From DASUME01 sp038257655 (GTDB lineage: Bacteria > Myxococcota_A > Polyangia > Polyangiales > DASUME01): a stretch of 33,042 nucleotides of DNA. Position numbers and translations under genes: made by a program. Shown piece by piece: positions 7,311 through 15,247 of this stretch. Numbering within the stretch: the first letter of the stretch is position 1; each line of letters opens with the position of its first letter. The stretch covers positions 1 through 33,042 of the forward strand of contig JBBSJC010000019.1 of the NCBI GenBank assembly GCA_038257655.1, in the 5' to 3' direction. A model generated the notes under the pieces. That model was not told the origin of the DNA. It saw only the letters and a program-made list of their open reading frames with translations, and did no database searches.

Positions 7311-10010
7311 GTGGGTGTACACAGCGGGAGCCAAGTTGAGCTGCGACGTGATGTCCGCATGCTTGGGGAGTTGCTGGGCGAGGTGGTCGCCGAGCAGGCG
7401 GGGCCTGAGCTCCTGGCCACGATCGAGGTCGTGCGCTCGTTGAGTAAGCATCGGCGCCAGGCAGCAGCCCAGTCGTCCTTAGATCCCGCAGCTCCCACCG
7501 CAGGCACAGGCCTCGCGCAGCTCGAGCGCGCATGCTCATCCATGTCCCGCTACGAGCTTGTGCAAGTGGCGCGCGCCTTTGGCGTGTTTCTCGCGCTCGT
7601 CAACGTGGCCGAAAAAGTAGAAGAGGTACGTGCCCCACGGGGCGCCCATGCTCCGAGCAGTCGCGACGACTTGCAGCTTCAGGAGGTGCTGCGCGAGCTG
7701 TCGACCTCTGGCGTCGGGCCCGATGAAGTTGCCCAAGCTCTGCAGGCGCTGCGCGTGGAGCTGGTGCTGACCGCCCATCCCACCCAAGCGATTCGCCGTA
7801 CGATCCTGCAGATTCAGGACTGCGTCTTTGATCTACTGACGAGCTACGATCGCGCAAACGACGACAGCGTACGCCACGAGCTGAGGCGCGAGCTCAAGCG
7901 TCAGATCACTGCCCTCTTCAACACGGAAGACGTGCGCCGCGAGCGGCCGTCGCCTTTGCTCGAAGCCAAGCTCGGTCTTGAAGTGTTCGAGCACACGCTT
8001 TGGGAGGCCGTGCCACGCTTTTTGCGGCGCTTGGACGAGCAGCTTGCCGACCAGCTGCCATGCGCGTCCCGCATTGCCTTGGGCTTTGATGCCCCCCTCG
8101 TCAGCTTTGGATCGTGGATGGGGGGCGACCGCGATGGACACCCCCTGGTTACCGCGGAATGCTCTGCCCAAGCGGTGGCGCACGGCCGTCTGATCGCAGC
8201 ACGTCTGTATCGGCGCGAGATCGACGCGGTACGCGCGGAGCTGACGGTGCATCGCGTCGGTCGCGAGCTCAAAGCGTTCATCGGCAATATCGACCGACCT
8301 TACCGTAGCTATCTGCGCCACGTCCGTGAGCTCTTGATCGCCACGGAGCGCCGCATGGAGCTCATTCTGGAAGGGCAGACGCCCGCGGCCGACCCGTACA
8401 TCATGCACAAAAGGCAGCTGCTAGAGCCTTTGCTTGTCTGCCACCGCTCGCTGCTCGAGAGCGGGCAAGCGATTCTTGCAGAGGGTCGTTTGCTCGATTT
8501 GATCCGCCGCGTGCAGGCGTTCGGCGTGACGATGGTGCGTCTGGACCTGCGCGAGTCTTCCGAGCGTCACACGCGCGCGGTGAGTGCAATAACCCAGCAG
8601 CTTGCAGCGGTGCGCTACGAGAATCTGACTGAAGATCAGCGCGTGGCCTTTCTGATCGACCAACTGGAGCGCGGTCAGCCGATCGACCTGCGTTCACTCG
8701 TGCTCGATGCGGACGTGCAGCCCGTGATCGATACCTTCTTGGCTGCGGCAGCGATAGGTCCCGAGGGCTTGGGCGCCTATGTGGTGTCGATGGCCCACTC
8801 GGCATCGGACGTGCTCGCGGTAGAGTGGCTGCAGAAGCTAGCGGGAGCAGCCCACCCACAGCGCGTGGTCCCGCTGTTTGAGACCCTGGATGACCTGCGC
8901 AAGGCGCCGCAAACCTTACACGCTCTGCTCTCCCTCGACTGGTATCAGCAGCGCATCGTCGGCCAGCAAGAGGTGATGCTCGGATACTCAGACTCGACCA
9001 AGGATGGTAGCCGACTCGCTTCGGCGTGGGAGCTGTACCGCGCGCAGGAGAACCTGGCGAAGGTCGCACGCGCGCACCATGTCGAGCTGTCATTTTTTCA
9101 CGGGCGCGGTGGCAGCATCGGTCGAGGCGGCGGGCCGTTGTCTTTGATCGCCAATACCACGCCCACGCCCACGCCCACACCGCGCATGCGCGTGACCGAG
9201 CAGGGCGAGATGATTCACGCGCGCTTGGGCTGGCCTGTGATCGCGGAGCGGACGCTTGAGAGCTACGTGGCGATGACCTTGCGTGGGCACTTGTTGCCGC
9301 AGCCTGTGCCTAAGCCCGAGTGGCGTTCACTGCTAAATCTGTTGTCCGACGCGTCGTCGCGTTCTTATCGCGAGCTGGTCAGCCGACCTGACTTTGTCGC
9401 CTATTTCAGTGAAGCGACGCCCGAGCACGAGCTGTCGCGCATGCCGATCGGCAGTCGCCCCGCCCATCGCAGTGGCGTGCTGAGTCTGCTCTCGTTGCGC
9501 GCGATTCCGTGGGTATTTGCCTGGACGCAAACGCGTCTGATGACTCCCGCCTGGTTGGGCATCGAAGAGGCTTTTTGCTACGCGCGGGGGCGCGGCTTTG
9601 GCGAGACCCTGCAGGAAATGTCGAACCAATGGCCGTTCTTCGCTGCGACGCTCGGTCTCACAGCGCATGCGCTCGCCCAGGCCGATGGTGAGATTTCGGC
9701 CGTCTACGACCGGCGTTTGGTAGACGAGCAGCTGCTACCGATCGGCGAGGACTTGCGGGCACGCCTGCGATCCGCGATCGAGCAAGTCGTGTTTGCCACG
9801 CGCGCGACGCACCTGCTTGAGTTCGACGAGCCACAGCGGCGCTCGATCGCGCGACGGGCAGCCTATATCGATCCGATCCACCTTATCCAGGTGGAGCTGC
9901 TCGCCCAGCTTCGGGGCAGTACGACGGATGAATCCAGTGACGCGCCGCTGCGACGTGCCGTGCTCAGCACAGTCACGGGTCTTGCAGCGGCCATGCAAAG
10001 CACGGGCTAA
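7311..10010 (+). CDS. ppc: Phosphoenolpyruvate carboxylase
   Basis: An 899-residue cytoplasmic enzyme that carboxylates phosphoenolpyruvate to oxaloacetate, refilling the TCA cycle. Family signatures appear in order: VLTAHPTQAIRR with the catalytic His156, GSWMGGDRDGHP, GYSDSTKDGSRLAS, FFHGRGGSIGRGGGP, RVTEQGEMI, and the closing S-T-G like the conserved terminal T-G. The length is normal. The GTG at 7311 has GAGG six bases upstream. A Thr-Pro run (about 617-624) interrupts the loop between the glycine-rich motif and TEQGE. It is the first gene of an apparent ppc-fba-glk operon (18 bp to fba), with operator site A just upstream. This suggests control by the TrmB-like regulator together with glycolysis. 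Confidence 0.97.
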   Translation: MGVHSGSQVELRRDVRMLGELLGEVVAEQAGPELLATIEVVRSLSKHRRQAAAQSSLDPAAPTAGTGLAQLERACSSMSRYELVQVARAFGVFLALVNVAEKVEEVRAPRGAHAPSSRDDLQLQEVLRELSTSGVGPDEVAQALQALRVELVLTAHPTQAIRRTILQIQDCVFDLLTSYDRANDDSVRHELRRELKRQITALFNTEDVRRERPSPLLEAKLGLEVFEHTLWEAVPRFLRRLDEQLADQLPCASRIALGFDAPLVSFGSWMGGDRDGHPLVTAECSAQAVAHGRLIAARLYRREIDAVRAELTVHRVGRELKAFIGNIDRPYRSYLRHVRELLIATERRMELILEGQTPAADPYIMHKRQLLEPLLVCHRSLLESGQAILAEGRLLDLIRRVQAFGVTMVRLDLRESSERHTRAVSAITQQLAAVRYENLTEDQRVAFLIDQLERGQPIDLRSLVLDADVQPVIDTFLAAAAIGPEGLGAYVVSMAHSASDVLAVEWLQKLAGAAHPQRVVPLFETLDDLRKAPQTLHALLSLDWYQQRIVGQQEVMLGYSDSTKDGSRLASAWELYRAQENLAKVARAHHVELSFFHGRGGSIGRGGGPLSLIANTTPTPTPTPRMRVTEQGEMIHARLGWPVIAERTLESYVAMTLRGHLLPQPVPKPEWRSLLNLLSDASSRSYRELVSRPDFVAYFSEATPEHELSRMPIGSRPAHRSGVLSLLSLRAIPWVFAWTQTRLMTPAWLGIEEAFCYARGRGFGETLQEMSNQWPFFAATLGLTAHALAQADGEISAVYDRRLVDEQLLPIGEDLRARLRSAIEQVVFATRATHLLEFDEPQRRSIARRAAYIDPIHLIQVELLAQLRGSTTDESSDAPLRRAVLSTVTGLAAAMQSTG
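9159..9182 (+). repeat. Hexanucleotide run encoding Thr-Pro repeats in ppc
   Basis: Four ACN-CCN codon pairs (three ACGCCC, then ACACCG) encode Thr-Pro four times in the loop next to the conserved glycine-rich and TEQGE motifs of PEP carboxylase. The unit length of 6 bp allows frame-preserving expansion. Confidence 0.8.
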
Positions 10011-10028
10011 GCCAAAGGAGATTGGGAC

Positions 10029-10934
10029 ATGAGTGACACAGTAGAGCGGATTCTGCACAACTACGCGGGTGAGTCGGCCGGAGTCATCGGTAATCTGCGC
10101 AGGTTGATGCAACACGGCGAAATCGGCGGCACGGGTAAGCTCGTGATCCTTCCGGTCGACCAGGGCTTTGAGCACGGCCCGGTACGTTCCTTTGGCGCCC
10201 ATCCAGGCGGCTACGATCCTGAGTATCATATCAGCCTGGCGGTCGAGTCTGGCTGCAGCGCCTATGCCGCGCCCGTTGGCTTTCTCGATGTGGTCGCAGC
10301 CAAATACGCCGGCACGATTCCGTTGATTCTCAAGGTGAACAACAGTGATCTGCTGGGCGGGCCCGAGGCGCCGCACAGTGCGGTCACATCGACTGTCGAA
10401 GACGCCCTGCGCCTCGGTTGCAGCGCGGTCGGCTTCACGATCTATCCCGGATCGAGCGCACGCAATGCGATGTACGCCGAAGCGCGCGAGCTCATCCAAG
10501 CGGCACGCAAGGTGGGGCTGCCCACGATCCTTTGGGCGTATGCACGCGGTGCGCTCTCCAAGGACGGCGAGACCGGCATCGACACCATCGCCTATTCCGC
10601 CCATGTCGCTTGCGAGCTCGGTGCGCACATCGTCAAGGTCAAAGCACCCACGGATTTCATCGAGGCCAAAGACGTGCGCCGCTTGTACGAGAGCGTGCCT
10701 ATCGCCAGCTTGAGTGACCGCATCCGTCACGTGGTGCAGAGCAGCTTCAACGGTAAACGCATCGTGATTTTCTCGGGCGGAGCGACCAAGGGCACCGACG
10801 ACGTGCTCAAAGACTTGCGGGAGATCGCAGCGGGCGGCGGATTTGGTACCATCATGGGCCGCAACGCATTTCAACGTCCGCGCGCCGAAGGCGTCGCGCT
10901 CCTTCGCGAAGCGATTCGCATCTTCAAGGGCTGA
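10029..10934 (+). CDS. fbaB: Class I fructose-bisphosphate aldolase (DhnA/FbaB type)
   Basis: A 301-residue archaeal-type class I aldolase that cleaves fructose 1,6-bisphosphate to dihydroxyacetone phosphate and glyceraldehyde 3-phosphate. It forms a Schiff base, so it needs no metal. Supporting features are LPVDQGFEHGP near residue 45, FTIYPGS with the probable catalytic Tyr139, HIVKVKAPTD carrying the Schiff-base lysine (Lys203 or Lys205), IFSGGATKG, and the phosphate-binding GTIMGRNAFQRP near the end. The SD AAAGGAG sits 8 nt before the ATG. It lies 18 bp after ppc and overlaps glk by one base, so cotranslation is likely. It acts one step below PfkA, encoded in the convergent operon. Confidence 0.93.
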   Translation: MSDTVERILHNYAGESAGVIGNLRRLMQHGEIGGTGKLVILPVDQGFEHGPVRSFGAHPGGYDPEYHISLAVESGCSAYAAPVGFLDVVAAKYAGTIPLILKVNNSDLLGGPEAPHSAVTSTVEDALRLGCSAVGFTIYPGSSARNAMYAEARELIQAARKVGLPTILWAYARGALSKDGETGIDTIAYSAHVACELGAHIVKVKAPTDFIEAKDVRRLYESVPIASLSDRIRHVVQSSFNGKRIVIFSGGATKGTDDVLKDLREIAAGGGFGTIMGRNAFQRPRAEGVALLREAIRIFKG

Positions 10935-11935
10935 TGGAACACATTCTTGCAGGAGATATCGGCGGCACGAAAACGGCGCTGAGCTTGTTCGCACGCGAGA
11001 GCAACTCGAGGGAGCTTATCGGTGTGGCCTCTGCGCGGTTTAAAAGCGCGGAGTATTCGGGCTTGGCGCCACTCGTGCGCGAGTTCCTGCGTGATGCCAT
11101 GGGCACGAGCGAGCTGAGCTCGTTGCGCGCGGCAGCCTTCGGTGTGGCAGGCCCTGTCACCCACGGCGTGTGTAAGACAACCAATTTGCCCTGGGTCATC
11201 GACCAACGTCAGCTGTCCCAGGGACTTGGCACGGTGATCTGTCTGATCAACGACTTTCACGCGGTCGCGCTAGGGGTCGCTGAACTCGCTCCGAACGAGC
11301 TCGAGGTCCTGCAAGAAGGGGAGGTCGATCCAGAAGGACCAGTGGCGATCATCGGTGCCGGAACGGGGCTCGGCGAAGCCATCTTAGTACCCACTCCGAA
11401 TGGCCCGCGCGTGATTCCCACCGAAGGGGGGCACGCGGACTTTGCGCCTCGCAACGAGGTGGAGATCGAGCTGCTACGCTTCTTATGGAAGCGTCACTCG
11501 CGCGTTTCTTTCGAGCGCGTCGTATCCGGGCTTGGGATCAAGACGCTTTACGACTTCGTGGTCGAGACGTCCCTTGCGCCCGAATCAGCCGCGGTGAAGG
11601 CAGAGCTGAGCCAGGGCGACCCGGGCAAGGTGATAGGGGAGCACGCGCTCAAGGTCACCGATGCGGCCTGCGTACGCGCGGTGGACCTGTTTGTGTCGCT
11701 GTACGGCGCCGAAGCGGGCAATCTCGCGCTCAAAACCTTACCCACCGGCGGCCTGTTCGTGACCGGCGGCATCGCCCCGCAGCTGATCGAGAAGCTGCGC
11801 GATGGCTCCTTCATGCACGCTTTCCTCGACAAGGGACGCATGGCGAGCTGCCTCGAGCGGATTCGCATCTCCGTGGTGATGAATCCGCGCGTGGGGTTGC
11901 TCGGCGCGCGTCGGCTGGCAAGTCAACTTACTTGA
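10934..11935 (+). CDS. glk: Glucokinase (Glk family)
   Basis: A 333-residue ATP-dependent glucose kinase giving glucose 6-phosphate. Residues 7-14 form the phosphate-binding GDIGGTKT. LINDFHAVALG carries the catalytic Asp, IGAGTGLGEA follows, and PTEGGHADFAPR is the conserved glucose-contact segment. GGLFVTGGIAP marks the C-terminal lobe. It is Glk-type rather than ROK: the EGGH segment is present and the ROK cysteine cluster is absent. The start ATG shares its A with the fba stop (TGATG), a sign of translational coupling. It is the last gene of ppc-fba-glk. Only 25 bp separate its stop from the end of pdhC on the other strand, and no convincing terminator was seen there. The free glucose it uses could come from the maltodextrin enzymes nearby (inference). 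Confidence 0.93.
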   Translation: MEHILAGDIGGTKTALSLFARESNSRELIGVASARFKSAEYSGLAPLVREFLRDAMGTSELSSLRAAAFGVAGPVTHGVCKTTNLPWVIDQRQLSQGLGTVICLINDFHAVALGVAELAPNELEVLQEGEVDPEGPVAIIGAGTGLGEAILVPTPNGPRVIPTEGGHADFAPRNEVEIELLRFLWKRHSRVSFERVVSGLGIKTLYDFVVETSLAPESAAVKAELSQGDPGKVIGEHALKVTDAACVRAVDLFVSLYGAEAGNLALKTLPTGGLFVTGGIAPQLIEKLRDGSFMHAFLDKGRMASCLERIRISVVMNPRVGLLGARRLASQLT

Positions 11936-11960
11936 CGAGCGGGCTCATTCGCTAGGCTAC

Positions 11961-13235
11961 CTACAGCAGCAAGCGCAGCGGCGATTCCAGCCGCTTTTTG
12001 ATCGCCGCCAACAGCTTCGCTGCGTCGGCGCCATCGACAGCACGGTGGTCGGCGCTGAGCCCCAGGGTCAGACGTTTGCCGACCACGACCTGCCCGGCCT
12101 TGACCACCGGCTCGTCGCGCAGGGCGCCGACCGCCAGGATGCCAGCCTGGGGCGGGTTGAGGATGGCGGAAAAAGAATCGACGCCGAACATGCCCAGGTT
12201 CGACACGCTGAAGGTGCCGCCTTCGAGCTCCTCGCTCTTGAGCTGCCGAGCGCGGGCGCGCTGGCCGAGGCGCTGCATCTCACAGGCAAGCTCGGACAGG
12301 TTCAGTTGCTCGGCGTTGCGGATCACGGGGGTGACAAGCCCGCCTTCGATCGCCACGGCAATACTCAGGCTCACGTGCTCGTAATGCTGAATACCGTCGT
12401 CGTGAAAGGTCACGTTGCAGGCGGGTACTTCGTGCAGGGCACGCGCGACCGCGAACAACACGAAGTCGTTGACGGACAGCTTGAGCCCGTCGCCTGCAAG
12501 TTGGGCATTGAGCAGGGTGCGGGCGGCGACTAAGTCGGATACCTCGGCGTCTGCAAACAAGTAGAAGTGCGGCACCTCGCGTTTTGACTCACTCAAGCGA
12601 CGCGCAATCGTCTTGCGCATGCTGGTGAGCGGCACGCGCTGACCTGCGTTCGGGGTCGCGACGGTCGGCTCGACCTGACGCTTAGCGCTGTCGGGAGGGT
12701 GCTTCGCGCTCGCTGCAGGCGCTTGAGTCTGCAGCGCATCGAGGTCGCGTTTGATGATGCGCCCGCGTGGACCTGTGCCTGTGATCTGCCGCAGATCCAG
12801 CTCGCGCTCCCGCGCCAGCTTGCGGACCAAGGGCGAGGTAATCATGCGAGCCGCTAGCACTGGTAGGGCCGGCGCGTCGTTTTCGAGCGGTATCACCGCG
12901 TCTTCAGGTGCGACCGGGCTTCCCTGCGCGATGGGCGCAGGGGCTTGTAGGGTAGTGACCAGACCGTGCTCGTTCCAAAGCTGCGCGAAGTCTTCGCCCG
13001 CCTTACCCATGATCGCCACGGGTTGGTCGGGTAACAAGGTGGTCCCCTCGCTGACCAGGCGCTTGAGCAGTACACCCGGATCAAACGAGCGAAACTCCAT
13101 GGTGGCCTTGTCGGTCTCGATCTCGGCGATCAAATCATCGACCGAAATCAAGTCCCCTTCGTTTTTAGCCCAGCGTACGAGAACGCCCTCTTCCATGGTG
13201 GGAGAGAGCTTCGGTAGCCCAATGATCTTTGCCAT
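11961..13235 (-). CDS. pdhC: Pyruvate dehydrogenase E2, dihydrolipoyl acetyltransferase
   Basis: A 424-residue E2 core subunit of the pyruvate dehydrogenase complex. It moves the acetyl group from E1 to CoA. A single N-terminal lipoyl domain contains EIETDKATMEF with lipoyl-Lys43. An Ala/Pro linker leads to a peripheral-subunit-binding domain (about 130-170, ending GPRGRIIKRDL). The catalytic acetyltransferase domain ends with SADHRAVDG (His397, Asp401). The order and length fit short E2 proteins of Gram-positive and alphaproteobacterial type. It starts 15 bp after pdhB, with AAAGG upstream. It is the last gene of pfkA-pdhA-pdhB-pdhC. No E3 lipoamide dehydrogenase follows, so E3 must be encoded elsewhere. 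A branched-chain 2-oxoacid role is less likely, because the E1 subunits look pyruvate-type and the gene is linked to pfkA. Confidence 0.93.
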   Translation of the reverse strand: MAKIIGLPKLSPTMEEGVLVRWAKNEGDLISVDDLIAEIETDKATMEFRSFDPGVLLKRLVSEGTTLLPDQPVAIMGKAGEDFAQLWNEHGLVTTLQAPAPIAQGSPVAPEDAVIPLENDAPALPVLAARMITSPLVRKLARERELDLRQITGTGPRGRIIKRDLDALQTQAPAASAKHPPDSAKRQVEPTVATPNAGQRVPLTSMRKTIARRLSESKREVPHFYLFADAEVSDLVAARTLLNAQLAGDGLKLSVNDFVLFAVARALHEVPACNVTFHDDGIQHYEHVSLSIAVAIEGGLVTPVIRNAEQLNLSELACEMQRLGQRARARQLKSEELEGGTFSVSNLGMFGVDSFSAILNPPQAGILAVGALRDEPVVKAGQVVVGKRLTLGLSADHRAVDGADAAKLLAAIKKRLESPLRLLL

Positions 13236-13250
13236 GCCGCTTGAGACCTT

Positions 13251-14234
13251 TCAGACGTACATCACTTGCTTGACAGCCTTGACGATTTGCGGAGCGCTCA
13301 CGAGCACGCTCTCTTCCAAATGGCGTGCATAAGGCATGGGTACATCCATGCCGCTGATGCGTTCGATCGGAGCGTCGAGATAGTCGAACACTGCTCGCTG
13401 CAGGCGGTCGACGATTTCCGCGCCGGGTCCTCCGTAGGGCCAGTGCTCATGCACCACCACGCAACGATGGGTCTTTCTGACGCTCTCGGCGATAGCATCG
13501 TGATCGAGTGGACGTAAGGTGCGGGGGTCAATTACCTCGGCGTCGATGCCTTCAGTCGCGAGAAAATCGGCGGCTTTCATCACCTCGTAGTAGGGCCTGC
13601 CCCAGCTGACGATCGTGACGTGTTGCCCCTCACGAGCGATTCGCGCCTTACCGATTTCGATGACTTCGTCTTCGTCGAGATCGGGCACTTGACCCTTCAC
13701 GCCGTAGAGTGTCTCGCCCTCGAGAAAGACCACCGGATCGGTCGAGCGGATCGCCGCTTTCAGTAGACCTTTGGCATCGCGAGGGGTCGACGGGGCGCAC
13801 ACGAGTAAGCCCGGAATCTGTGCGTAGAACGTCTCCATGGCATGACTGTGTTGCGCTGCGACTTGGCGCGCCGAGCCGTTGGGCCCGCGGAACACGATAG
13901 GTACCTTCAATTGGCCGCCGCTCATCTGGCAGAGCTTGGCTGCATTGTTGAGGATCTGATCAAAAGCGACCGCGGAGAAATTCCAGGTCATGAACTCGAT
14001 GATCGGTCGCAGGCCGACGATGGCGGCACCGATGCCCACCCCGGCAAAGCCAGCTTCTGCGATCGGCGTGTCGATGATGCGCTCGGGGCCGAACTTCTCG
14101 AGCAGGCCCTCGGTAACCTTATAGGCGCCTTGGTAGTAACCGACTTCTTCACCCATCAAAAATACGTCGGCATCGCGCTGCATTTCTTCGGCGATGGCTT
14201 CTCGTATGGCGTCGCGATAGCGGATTTCACGCAC
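13251..14234 (-). CDS. pdhB: Pyruvate dehydrogenase E1 component, beta subunit
   Basis: A 327-residue beta subunit of the heterotetrameric E1, which decarboxylates pyruvate on thiamine diphosphate. Characteristic segments are REIRYRDAIREAIAEEM at the start, FLMGEEVGYYQGAYKVTEGL, DTPIAEAGFAGVGIGAA, and HEHWPYGGPGAEI. The start chosen is the GTG at 14234. It has GGGAGG five bases upstream, and the protein then begins exactly where this family usually begins. An upstream ATG at 14261 would add nine unrelated residues and a 35-bp overlap. With the GTG the gene overlaps the pdhA end by 8 bp (GTGCGTGA), typical of coupled subunits made in equal amounts. Confidence 0.94.
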   Translation of the reverse strand: MREIRYRDAIREAIAEEMQRDADVFLMGEEVGYYQGAYKVTEGLLEKFGPERIIDTPIAEAGFAGVGIGAAIVGLRPIIEFMTWNFSAVAFDQILNNAAKLCQMSGGQLKVPIVFRGPNGSARQVAAQHSHAMETFYAQIPGLLVCAPSTPRDAKGLLKAAIRSTDPVVFLEGETLYGVKGQVPDLDEDEVIEIGKARIAREGQHVTIVSWGRPYYEVMKAADFLATEGIDAEVIDPRTLRPLDHDAIAESVRKTHRCVVVHEHWPYGGPGAEIVDRLQRAVFDYLDAPIERISGMDVPMPYARHLEESVLVSAPQIVKAVKQVMYV

Positions 14235-15237
14235 GGTTGCCTCCCTGGAACTGACTTGCATAGACGCTCGTGCGCATCATGGTTTCGGTGGCCGGGGGGC
14301 TCTGCTCTGCGAAGCGCACGGCGGCTTCCATCTCCGTGTTGACTTGGGCTTCGATCGCAGCGAGTGCTTCGTCTTTGACGTTGGCCTCAAGCAGTTGGGC
14401 GCGCGTGATGCGTAGGGGGTCGCGCTGCTTTCTAAGCTCGACTTCTTCCGGCGTCCGGTACTTACCGGGGTCGCTCATCGAGTGACCGCGGAAACGGTAC
14501 GTCGACACTTCGAGCAAGGCTGGCCCCTGACCACTGCGCGCGTGGTCGACCGCGAGCTTCAGGCGGTCGCGCATCACGCGCACGTCGTCGCCCGCAAAGC
14601 GGTCGCGGTAGGCGGCATAACCTTCCGCTTTTTTCGTGATGTCGCGCACCGGTAAGGTTCGGTCGTTGGGAGTGCCCATCGCGTATTCGTTGTTTTCGAC
14701 CACGAACACCACGGGCAGCTTCCATAACCCGGCGAGCGAGATCCCTTCGTGAAAGCCACCGATGTTGGTAGCCCCATCACCCAGGTAACAGACGACCACG
14801 CGCTTGTCGCGCTTGTAGACGCATTTGAAGGCGACGCCTGCCGCGATTGCGACGTGGCCACCGACGATGCCGTGGCCGCCGAGAAAGTGGTGCTCGATGT
14901 CGAAGAAATGCATGGATCCGCCCATGCCGCGTGAGCAACCGGTGTCGCGTCCGTAGAGCTCCGCCATGCCCGCTTCGGCGCGCATGCCGCGGGCCAGGGC
15001 GTGACCGTGGTCGCGGTAGGTGGTGATCACGTAGTCGTCCGGTTGGAGCGCACGCGAACCCCCCACCGCAACGGCTTCTTGTCCAATATATAAGTGGAGA
15101 AAGCCGCCGATCTTATCCTGCGCGTAACCCCGGGCGGCCTCTTCTTCGAAGCGACGGATCAGGAACATCTGCCGATAGCAGTGTATGAGCTCGTCTCGTT
15201 CATCTGGATCCAGTGGTTTCTGATGCTCGTGTTCCAT
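14227..15237 (-). CDS. pdhA: Pyruvate dehydrogenase E1 component, alpha subunit
   Basis: A 336-residue alpha subunit that binds thiamine diphosphate through GDGATN (153-158) and the downstream ENN (181-183). Other family marks are GFLHLYIGQEAVAVG, TYRDHGHALARG, RGMGGSMHFFD, GGHGIVGGHVAIAAG, and the loop TYRFRGHSMSDPGKYR, whose serines are the phosphorylation site in mitochondrial homologues. The SD AGGAG, 7 nt before the ATG, overlaps the pfkA stop (TAGGAG), so the two genes are tightly coupled. Joining the last regulated step of glycolysis to PDH in one transcript is notable. The operon would be controlled from the palindrome upstream of pfkA. Confidence 0.95.
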   Translation of the reverse strand: MEHEHQKPLDPDERDELIHCYRQMFLIRRFEEEAARGYAQDKIGGFLHLYIGQEAVAVGGSRALQPDDYVITTYRDHGHALARGMRAEAGMAELYGRDTGCSRGMGGSMHFFDIEHHFLGGHGIVGGHVAIAAGVAFKCVYKRDKRVVVCYLGDGATNIGGFHEGISLAGLWKLPVVFVVENNEYAMGTPNDRTLPVRDITKKAEGYAAYRDRFAGDDVRVMRDRLKLAVDHARSGQGPALLEVSTYRFRGHSMSDPGKYRTPEEVELRKQRDPLRITRAQLLEANVKDEALAAIEAQVNTEMEAAVRFAEQSPPATETMMRTSVYASQFQGGNRA

Positions 15238-15247
15238 GGCCGTTCTC

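Noticed and set aside
9156..9182. Short tandem repeats read as a CRISPR-like array
   Set aside because: Units are 6 bp without spacers and lie in frame inside ppc.
9735..10994. Long minus-strand open frame (419 codons) over the end of ppc and all of fba
   Set aside because: It is antisense to two genes with clear family motifs; long antisense frames are usual in GC-rich DNA. No motif or SD supports it.
14133..14140. GTAGTAAC half-site inside pdhB, and another at 22264-22271 inside the amylase gene
   Set aside because: Only one arm is present and both lie in conserved coding sequence, so they are probably chance.
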